Below, in pieces: positions 1-5,408 of a stretch of 11,275 nucleotides of DNA. The position numbers and the translations under genes were made by a program. The stretch covers positions 1 to 11,275 of the forward strand of contig JAISTO010000170.1 in NCBI GenBank assembly GCA_031272575.1, written 5' to 3'. The first letter of the stretch is position 1; each line of letters opens with the position of its first letter. The stretch comes from Treponema sp. Lineage in GTDB: Bacteria; Spirochaetota; Spirochaetia; Treponematales; Breznakiellaceae. Under the pieces are notes generated by a model, which was not told the DNA's origin, made no database searches, and saw only the letters and a program-made list of their open reading frames with translations.

Positions 1-46
1 GTATTCTGATAGGTGTGCGTTTCCAAGTACCGCAGGGCTATCTCCC

Positions 47-554
47 GTGTATCGATTGAGTATGCCATATAGACACTATACTATAATAGCAACTGCTTGT
101 CAAGTTGTTCCACTATACCTGTCCCGCTCCGTCGATGTGGAGACCACGGCCTTCACCCCCGCAGGCAGCGCCCTTGCAACCAAGGACAACCACAACTCCA
201 GCCAGGGGAACATCGACGTGGCGGCGGCAACCGGAGCGCGTCATCATCGACCTGGGCGCCCCGTACACCATCAACGAGGTGAACCTGTCCACCTACCTCA
301 TCGGCGGCTCGGAAACCGTGTTTTACTACACGATCTACGGCGCGAACAACCCCTACGGCATCAACAACCTGCTGGCGGACGCGTCCGGCTACTCGAAAAT
401 CGGCTTTATGACGCATGCCATTACCGGCGCGCCGCCTTACCGTTACATAAAGGTGCACGTGATCAATGTCCGCGACATTGCGCACGGCAGCGATGTCAAC
501 TACTTCAACAGTTTCTTCGAGATCGCGGTATTAGGAGACACTTACGATGACTAA
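47..554 (+). pseudogene. Discoidin (F5/8 type C)-like surface protein, frameshifted
   Basis: The C-terminal two thirds read well in the frame ending with TAA at 552-554. Pieces such as RVIIDLG, YTINEVNL, YTIYGANNP, YRYIKVHVINV and FFEIAVLGD follow the strand pattern of F5/8 type C (discoidin) carbohydrate- or surface-binding domains. The sensible N-terminal part (VDVETTAFTPAG, then NHNSSQGNIDV) lies in another frame, so a one-base gain or two-base loss is inferred at about 223-240. A start is uncertain: the upstream frame is open from base 2, GTG at 47 is the first start-like codon, and no good ribosome site is visible. The product would be extracytoplasmic. It overlaps the following lipoprotein gene by 8 bases, so the two were probably one operon. 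The frameshift may be true decay or a sequence error. Confidence 0.55.
533..537 (+). promoter_or_regulatory. Ribosome binding site of the lipoprotein gene
   Basis: AGGAG lies nine bases before the ATG at 547. It supports a lipoprotein start in a frame that is open for only about 140 bases, which is how the second frameshift was recognised. Confidence 0.6.
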
Positions 555-1127
555 CCATACCCACGGCCCCTTTGGGCCAAGGCTTTTGAGCCTCGCTTTG
601 CCCTTGCTCGCGCTTGCGGCACTTGTTTTGACGGCCTGTCCGGCGGAACCGGAGAGTTTGCCGCGAACCCGGCCTTCGAAGGCAAAGTGTCGGTCAGCGG
701 TACGACCGTAACCCTGACGGACAACCTGACCCTCAACGCCACCGTGAGGGTGCCGGCGTACATCACGCTGGTCGTGCCTTCGGGCAAGACTCTGACGGTG
801 GCCGAAGACGCACCCCTGACCGTGACCGGTACGCTGACGGTTGCGGGCGCGTTAGACGGCCCCGGCGCCGTGGAAGTGGCAGGCAGCGCGGTGCTGCCGA
901 GTCTGCCTGCGAGCGGCAAGGTGGTCGTGAAGACCGGCGGCGCGCTCACGGTCGAAGGCACTCATGTCGCCGGCTCAAGCGGTGCCCTTTACACCGTGGG
1001 CTCATGCGCGACACTCACCCTTGAATCATCAGGCGGCGGTACGCAGTACACGGCGGCCGGCGGCACGGATGCCGACGACGACGCATACAGCGGCTACATC
1101 TGGGTGAAGAACTACACCAGCGAATAA
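547..1127 (+). pseudogene. Repetitive beta-rich lipoprotein, frameshifted after the signal peptide
   Basis: ATG at 547 opens a classic lipoprotein signal: a basic/polar N-terminus, a Leu/Ala-rich core and a lipobox LTAC with Cys at residue 31. This frame stops at about 705. From about 637 the neighbouring frame continues with sensible protein (LSGGTGEFAANPAFEGK) and runs to TAA at 1125-1127. One missing base (or two extra) near 637-650 is therefore inferred. The mature part is Thr/Val/Gly/Ala-rich with short repeats of the type LTVTGTLTVAG and VVVKTGGALTVEG, like a right-handed beta-helix or adhesin-like surface protein. No catalytic motif is visible. It overlaps the discoidin-like gene upstream and is followed by an intrinsic terminator. 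Only the part from 687 would be found by a simple gene caller. Function beyond cell-surface location is unknown. Confidence 0.6.
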
Positions 1128-1151
1128 TTGTGCAAGCCTGACGCGCAACAC

Positions 1152-1172
1152 TCAAGGGACACCGCCCCTTGA
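1152..1172 (+). other. Small hairpin ahead of the terminator
   Basis: TCAAGGG (1152-1158) pairs with CCCTTGA (1166-1172) across a seven-base loop, immediately before the main terminator stem. It may protect the 3' end of the transcript. Confidence 0.4.
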
Positions 1173-1177
1173 ACCCG

Positions 1178-1216
1178 GCCCCCGCTTCCCGCCCCCGCGG
1201 GAAGCGGGGGCTTTTT
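1178..1216 (+). terminator. Rho-independent terminator
   Basis: A perfect 14-bp GC-rich stem (1178-1191 with 1198-1211) and a six-base loop are followed by five T residues (1212-1216). It ends the discoidin/lipoprotein transcript and insulates the next gene. Confidence 0.92.
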
Positions 1217-1225
1217 CGCGGGGCC

Positions 1226-1254
1226 TTGACAACACCGCGAAAAGGTGATATCTT
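1226..1254 (+). promoter_or_regulatory. Sigma-70-type promoter
   Basis: TTGACA (1226-1231), a 17-base spacer and TATCTT (1249-1254) lie directly after the terminator and 34 bases before the next ATG. The -10 word is part of TATCTTAAT, which recurs at 1260-1268. Confidence 0.7.
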
Positions 1255-1287
1255 AATGCTATCTTAATACGAAAAGAGGTACCGTAT

Positions 1288-1674
1288 ATGAAATCATTAT
1301 TAGAACTGGCCTTTACCGGAGAGAATCTCCGCACTATTATCCTCCTGGTGGTCATCATCGGAGGCCTTCTCCTCCAAAACGCCCGCCTGGACAAGCGGTT
1401 TGTCGAGATGCGGAGTGAACTGAAAGCGGACATCGCCGCGGTGCGGAGCGAAGTTGCCGCGGTGGACGCCAAAATGGACAGGGGCTTCCTTGCAATAAGG
1501 GCTGAAATTGCCGCGTCTGAGGCGCGTCTCAATTCCCGCATTGACGCCCTCAAGTTCAACGACTTCGCTCATCTTGAAAGCGCTTTTAAAAACCTTACAT
1601 ACGTGCTGGAAAAGAAACACTTTATCGACGCAGAAGACAAAACCTTTATCGATAAGGATTTGGATGCCGCTTAA
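1288..1674 (+). CDS. Small membrane-anchored coiled-coil protein, unknown function
   Basis: A 128-aa protein. ATG at 1288 is preceded by AGAGG (1275-1279) at a spacing of eight bases. Residues about 16-30 (IILLVVIIGGLLLQN) form one N-terminal membrane anchor. Residues about 31-85 follow a heptad pattern rich in Ala, Glu, Arg, Lys and Asp (KRFVEMRSELKADIAAVRSE and similar), predicting a long amphipathic coiled coil. The C-terminus is acidic and mixed. No enzyme motif or Cys is present. Such anchor-plus-coil proteins are often scaffolds or envelope-spanning spacers, but nothing here fixes the role. It is monocistronic by appearance: it has its own promoter, and a second promoter starts about 20 bases after its stop codon. 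Coding potential is supported by length, ribosome site and composition. Confidence 0.8.
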   Translation: MKSLLELAFTGENLRTIILLVVIIGGLLLQNARLDKRFVEMRSELKADIAAVRSEVAAVDAKMDRGFLAIRAEIAASEARLNSRIDALKFNDFAHLESAFKNLTYVLEKKHFIDAEDKTFIDKDLDAA

Positions 1675-1693
1675 ACGGACATACCGCGCCCTA

Positions 1694-1722
1694 TTGACAA
1701 TATTTCCAAAAATCACTATAAT
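1694..1722 (+). promoter_or_regulatory. Consensus sigma-70 promoter
   Basis: TTGACA (1694-1699), exactly 17 bases, then TATAAT (1717-1722): a full consensus match in a locally AT-rich stretch. Transcription would start near 1729, giving a leader of about 85 bases that contains the palindrome at 1752-1783. Confidence 0.85.
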
Positions 1723-1751
1723 GCTATATAAAGAAATTTCAAGATGCTTGA

Positions 1752-1783
1752 GGCTGTTCAAAAACTTCAGTTTTTGAACAGCC
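1752..1783. repeat. Perfect 14-bp palindrome in the leader
   Basis: GGCTGTTCAAAAAC (1752-1765) and its exact complement (1770-1783) flank a TTCA loop. No T tract follows, so it is not a plain terminator. It lies between the promoter and the start codon of the barrel/SUMF1 gene. It could be a copy of a dispersed palindrome or a leader RNA control element. Confidence 0.75.
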
Positions 1784-1814
1784 ACGCTTGTACCCTATTC
1801 TTTATCTGAGTGTT

Positions 1815-3257
1815 ATGAAACGTATACGTCTTATTGTTGTCCTTCTGGGTATCGCCGGCAGCGGCATGTTTGCTCAGATCGAACAGCGTCTGCAATCGGG
1901 GCTCACCGCTTTCACGGCGGCGAGGGATGGTTTATTCATCCCCGTACCGGGGTTTTCCCTGGGGGGCTATAGCCCGAATTTATTCAAGTACTTTGGTTTC
2001 GGCCTCTGGGCGGAAGTGTCGGCTTTGGCCGCGGATAGGGAGGCGGGCGCGGCGGCGGATGCTCTTGCTGTATTCTCCGGAAAAGAGGTGCTCCCCATGG
2101 TCAGCCTGTTTACGGGGCCGGTGTACCGCTTTTGGGGGGAGGGAAGGTTTTCCTTACCGGTGAGCGTGGGGGTCTTCGCGGACGCGATGTTTTTGCCGGA
2201 TAAAGGTCTGTTGAACCTGGGGGCCGGGGCGCTTTTGCAGGCGGAATGGCGCGTTGGAAAGAGGGGCATGGTGTATGTAAATGTCCTGGGGGCCTACACT
2301 TTTATGGGCAAGGGGGAGTTTATTCTCAGCCCCGGCCTGGGCGGGGGCATCGTTCTGCGGGGGGAAAAAAAATACAAAATCACGCAATTCAATACTGCCT
2401 CGCAGTACCGCGCTATGGGCTTCGTCTCCGCCATCGAGGGACTCGCGGGCAGCGACAAGTGGAACTCCGGTGAATATGCCTATCAGAAAGGCGTGTTCAT
2501 CCCAGACCGGATCGTCAGCCTGAACGCCTATAAGATCGCCAAGTACGAGACCACCTACGAACTCTGGTACGAGGTAAAGACCTGGGCGCAGTCCAGAGGC
2601 TACACCTTTACCAGCGCCGGGAGGGAGGGGCGTCAGGGCATAGACGGCAAGCCGCCCGCCGAAACCCAGCCGGGGGCGGGCTCGCTGCCCGTTACGAACG
2701 TTTCCTGGCGGGACGCGATTGTGTGGTGCAACGCCTACAGCGAGATGGCGGGAAAAACGCCGGTGTATTACCGTGATAAGTGGTTCGTCAAGGTGATAAA
2801 ATCCCTCACTGATGACACGGTGTATGTCAATACGGACGCTTCGGGCTACCGTCTGCCTACGGAGGCGGAATGGGAAGCTGCGGCCCGTGGCGGGGATCCG
2901 GCGGACAGGACGAACTGGACCTACCTCTACGCGGGTTCCTCCCGTCCGGAGAATGTGATGTGGGACACCGGCAGAGCGAACAGCGATATTCACAAAGTAG
3001 GGACAAAAAGTGCGAACCGGACGGGGCTCTACGATATGAGCGGGAACGTCTATGAGTGGTGCTGGGACTGGTACGGCGAACGCGTTAAGACAGGAGCAGT
3101 AAAGAATCCGGCAGGTCCTTTTCAGGGAATGTTCCGCATCCTGCGGGGCGGCAGTTGGTACAGCGACGTGTCCGGCTGCACGGTGTCATACCGCTACGCG
3201 GCCGCCCCTGGCGAGGGAAACGACTATACCGGCTTCCGGGTAGTCAGCGCGCCGTGA
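1815..3257 (+). CDS. Exported fusion: outer-membrane beta-barrel-like domain plus SUMF1 domain
   Basis: A 480-aa protein. ATG at 1815 is preferred over an in-frame TTG at 1788 because it begins a clean signal peptide (basic MKRIR, hydrophobic core, FA-Q cleavage near residue 20); the ribosome site is weak (CTGAG). Residues about 21-195 alternate aromatic/Gly strands and turns (GPVYRFWGEGRFSLPVSVGV, NVLGAYTFMGKGEF) like a small outer-membrane barrel. Residues about 200-480 are a SUMF1/formylglycine-generating-enzyme-like domain (PF03781): VTNVSWRDAIVWCN, YRLPTEAEWEAAARGG near 345, GLYDMSGNVYEWCWDW, ILRGGSW, and a terminal GFRV. In genuine oxygen-dependent FGE two cysteines lie five residues apart just after GGS(Y/W). 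Here the first is Ser450 and only Cys455 remains, so sulfatase activation is unlikely; a binding or structural role is inferred. No sulfatase is nearby. The gene is apparently monocistronic, ending TGATAA. Confidence 0.85.
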   Translation: MKRIRLIVVLLGIAGSGMFAQIEQRLQSGLTAFTAARDGLFIPVPGFSLGGYSPNLFKYFGFGLWAEVSALAADREAGAAADALAVFSGKEVLPMVSLFTGPVYRFWGEGRFSLPVSVGVFADAMFLPDKGLLNLGAGALLQAEWRVGKRGMVYVNVLGAYTFMGKGEFILSPGLGGGIVLRGEKKYKITQFNTASQYRAMGFVSAIEGLAGSDKWNSGEYAYQKGVFIPDRIVSLNAYKIAKYETTYELWYEVKTWAQSRGYTFTSAGREGRQGIDGKPPAETQPGAGSLPVTNVSWRDAIVWCNAYSEMAGKTPVYYRDKWFVKVIKSLTDDTVYVNTDASGYRLPTEAEWEAAARGGDPADRTNWTYLYAGSSRPENVMWDTGRANSDIHKVGTKSANRTGLYDMSGNVYEWCWDWYGERVKTGAVKNPAGPFQGMFRILRGGSWYSDVSGCTVSYRYAAAPGEGNDYTGFRVVSAP

Positions 3258-3291
3258 TAACATTCGTGTCCTGATTCGCCAAAAATTTTTC

Positions 3292-3320
3292 TTGACTTCC
3301 CCCGAAAACCGATCTATACT
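3292..3320 (+). promoter_or_regulatory. Promoter of the ABC transporter operon
   Basis: TTGACT (3292-3297), a 17-base spacer and TATACT (3315-3320) lie 43 bases before the first permease ATG. The leader contains a T7 tract (3335-3341). No obvious operator palindrome is seen. Confidence 0.78.
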
Positions 3321-3352
3321 ATCCACACAAAGTCTTTTTTTGGAGCATTTGC

Positions 3353-3357
3353 GGAGG
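3353..3357 (+). promoter_or_regulatory. Ribosome binding site of permease 1
   Basis: GGAGG five bases before the ATG at 3363 fixes the start of the first operon gene. Confidence 0.7.
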
Positions 3358-3362
3358 AAACA

Positions 3363-4331
3363 ATGCATAAAGACGCTTTTTTGGTTTCGGCCAAAAAGAA
3401 TTTCGGTGTGGTGCTGAGGGACTGGAGGCTCTATGTCCTCCTCCTTCCTATGGTGGTTTGGTACCTGCTTTTCGCGTACAAGCCGATGGCCGGGCTGCTC
3501 GTCGCCTTCAAGGACTACAAGCCCGACCGGGGTATTTCGGGCAGCGACTTCTCGGGGTTCTACAACTTCGTCAAGTTGATGTTCGACCCGGTCTTCAGGC
3601 AGGAGTTCTGGGGCGCGTTTCGCAACACGTTTATGATCAGCCTCTACGGGCTTATCTTCGCCTTTCCTATCCCCATTATCCTGGCGATCCTCTTCGCGGA
3701 AATCGTCCACGAGCCCTACCGCAAGGTCACACAGACCCTTGCCTACCTGCCCTACTTCCTGTCCGAGGTCACGATAACAGGCCTCGTGCTCATGCTGCTC
3801 AAGGAGAGTTCCCTTTCCACCGGCGTCCTCGCGCGCCTCATGCACGAGGTGGGCTTCAGCCCGGACGGTAAGATACTGGAGACGGCGCGCTACTTCCGGC
3901 CGCTCTTCTGCATCACCGGCATCTGGAAAGAGGCGGGCTACAATTCGATTGTGTTCTTCGCGGCGATCATGGGGGTGTCTCCCGCGCTCTACGAGGCGCT
4001 GCGGGTAGACGGCGGCAACAAACTGCAGGAACTGCGCTACGTCACCCTGCCGGGTATTTCCATCACCCTTACCATCATGATCATCATGCGGATAGGGCGT
4101 ATGCTCAGCGTGGGCTACGAGCGCGTCATTCTGCTCTACAACGTGTCCACCTACACGACCGGCGATGTGCTGAGTACGCTTGCGTACCGCATCGCGCTCC
4201 TCTCGGGCGGGGCCAACACGAACATCGCCATGGGGTCCGCTATCGATATGTTCAACTCGCTCATCGGGTTCTTTTTGGTGATAGGCGCGAATTACGTGAG
4301 CCGGCGGGTCTCGTCGACGTCACTGTGGTAA
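3363..4331 (+). CDS. Carbohydrate ABC transporter permease, LplB type
   Basis: A 322-aa inner-membrane protein, usual length for the LplB/YteP branch (COG4209) of binding-protein-dependent sugar permeases. About six membrane helices are visible, the first at about 22-42 (YVLLLPMVVWYLLFAYKPM), others near 85-112, 120-145, 180-200, 228-250 and 290-312. After the first helix comes the family-typical KPMAGLLVAFKDYKP stretch. The cytoplasmic EAA loop, which docks on the ATPase, is at about 210-230 (EALRVDGGNKLQELRYVTLP) with its key Asp-Gly and Leu-Pro. It should pair with the next permease to form the transmembrane channel. It is the first gene of the operon, with its own promoter and a strong ribosome site. 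The substrate cannot be named from sequence; relatives carry oligosaccharides or sugar derivatives, so lplB is not assigned as a symbol. Confidence 0.93.
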   Translation: MHKDAFLVSAKKNFGVVLRDWRLYVLLLPMVVWYLLFAYKPMAGLLVAFKDYKPDRGISGSDFSGFYNFVKLMFDPVFRQEFWGAFRNTFMISLYGLIFAFPIPIILAILFAEIVHEPYRKVTQTLAYLPYFLSEVTITGLVLMLLKESSLSTGVLARLMHEVGFSPDGKILETARYFRPLFCITGIWKEAGYNSIVFFAAIMGVSPALYEALRVDGGNKLQELRYVTLPGISITLTIMIIMRIGRMLSVGYERVILLYNVSTYTTGDVLSTLAYRIALLSGGANTNIAMGSAIDMFNSLIGFFLVIGANYVSRRVSSTSLW

Positions 4332-4341
4332 GGAGCATCGT

Positions 4342-5214
4342 ATGGTAAAACTGGAACGATTGACGCGCGGGGATCTCGCGTTCAAAGGCGCCGCATATAC
4401 GGTGACGGGGCTCTTCGCGCTCGCCGCGCTCTACCCGGTGGTCTACGCGTTCTCCGCGTCCATAAGCGGCAAACTGGCCTACGAGTTCGGCGAGGTCACC
4501 CTCTTCCCCAAGGATGTGAACTTCAGCGTGTACGGCTATCTGTTGAACAACAAAGCCTTCTGGCTCTCGTACATCAACACGCTGTTCTACACCCTCTTCG
4601 GCACGGCCTGGAGTATGCTCATCTCCGCGTGCGGCGCGTACGCGCTGTCAAAAACAAAACTGATCTCGCGGCGGGGCTTCAACCTCTTCATCGTGTTCAC
4701 CATGTGGTTCAGCGCGGGGATGATTCCCACCTACCTCAACTACTACAGCATGGGGGTGAACAACCGCTGGGGCTTCGTGTTCGCGTTCGGGGTGCAGGCC
4801 TTCAACATCATCCTGCTGCGCAGTTACTTTGAAACGGTACCCCGCGAGATTGACGAGGCCGCGGTGATCGACGGGGCAAACGACTTTCAGGTCTTCTCCC
4901 GCATCTACCTGCCGATGTCGCAGGCCGCGCTCATAACGGTGGCGCTCTTCTACGCGACGAATCGCTGGAACGGCTACTTCTGGGCAAACCTCCTCGTCAG
5001 CAACAACACGGACGCGCCCTTGCAGGTGACCATGCGCCGCCTCATCGAAGAGTACTCCCGCTTCGCGGACAGTTCGCCGGTGGAACTCCCCTTCGCGATC
5101 GACTCGTATATGTTCGCGATTCTGGTCTGCTCTATCATCCCGGTGATGATCATCTATCCGTTCATACAAAAATACTTCGCGCGGGGGACCAACCTCGGCG
5201 GGGTCAAGGGGTAG
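4342..5214 (+). CDS. Carbohydrate ABC transporter permease, LplC/YtcP type
   Basis: A 290-aa inner-membrane permease of the MalG-like branch (COG0395), typical length. ATG at 4342 follows AGGAG (4331-4335), which overlaps the last base of the upstream stop codon. Membrane helices are seen near 18-38, 75-100, 110-135, 145-165, 190-210 and 255-280. The EAA loop is at about 172-192 (EAAVIDGANDFQVFSRIYLP), a strong match to the EAA---G consensus that contacts the ATPase. WNGYFWANLLV and the C-terminal IIYPFIQKYFARG are family-typical, as is the final Lys-Gly end. With the preceding permease it should form the heterodimeric channel. A spacing of ten bases from the upstream gene indicates shared transcription. 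Confidence 0.93.
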   Translation: MVKLERLTRGDLAFKGAAYTVTGLFALAALYPVVYAFSASISGKLAYEFGEVTLFPKDVNFSVYGYLLNNKAFWLSYINTLFYTLFGTAWSMLISACGAYALSKTKLISRRGFNLFIVFTMWFSAGMIPTYLNYYSMGVNNRWGFVFAFGVQAFNIILLRSYFETVPREIDEAAVIDGANDFQVFSRIYLPMSQAALITVALFYATNRWNGYFWANLLVSNNTDAPLQVTMRRLIEEYSRFADSSPVELPFAIDSYMFAILVCSIIPVMIIYPFIQKYFARGTNLGGVKG

Positions 5215-5247
5215 CACAATGATGATGAAAGAGTATCTGTCAAATTT

Positions 5248-5386
5248 CACCACGAAGGCGCAGAAGGCGCAGAAGGTGCACAAAGGGGAGTTGAGTCCCC
5301 GTTATAGTTGGCAGAGGTTCTCGAAAAATCGCAAGTCCCGAAGGTTGCTCTCCCTTCCTTCGTGCGCCTTTTGCGCCTTTGTGGTG
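5248..5386. repeat. Intra-operon inverted-repeat element
   Basis: The left arm (5248-5276, CACCACGAAGGCGCAGAAGG and on) is complementary with a few mismatches to the right arm (5357-5386, ending GCGCCTTTGTGGTG). The left arm contains GAAGGCGCA twice in tandem plus a GAAGGTGCA variant. A smaller GGGGA/TCCCC hairpin lies at 5285-5300. This accounts for nearly the whole 194-base gap between permease 2 and the binding-protein gene. It resembles the CACGAAGG-type dispersed palindromic elements found in many bacterial genomes. No convincing promoter or T-tract terminator is seen inside it. Confidence 0.7.
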
Positions 5387-5394
5387 GCATTATT

Positions 5395-5400
5395 AAGGAG
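5395..5400 (+). promoter_or_regulatory. Ribosome binding site of the solute-binding protein
   Basis: AAGGAG eight bases before ATG 5409 favours that start over the internal ATG at 5430, although the latter begins the more classical lipoprotein signal (MKKKFF). Confidence 0.7.
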
Positions 5401-5408
5401 ACCGTTAT

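Noticed and set aside
3..60. Tail of an upstream gene ending in TGA at 58-60
   Set aside because: Only 18 codons are visible with no recognisable motif; another frame is equally open there.
56..87. Promoter with TTGAGT and TATACT or TATAAT
   Set aside because: Spacers would be 15 or 20 bases, neither good, and the AT-rich context makes chance matches likely.
2154..2993. 279-codon open frame on the minus strand within the barrel/SUMF1 gene
   Set aside because: It is a mirror of a clearly recognisable plus-strand SUMF1 gene in GC-rich DNA, with no ribosome site and no domain.
3275..3292. Terminator after the barrel/SUMF1 gene at AAAAATTTTT
   Set aside because: It has no GC stem; it is merely an AT-rich stretch upstream of the -35 element.
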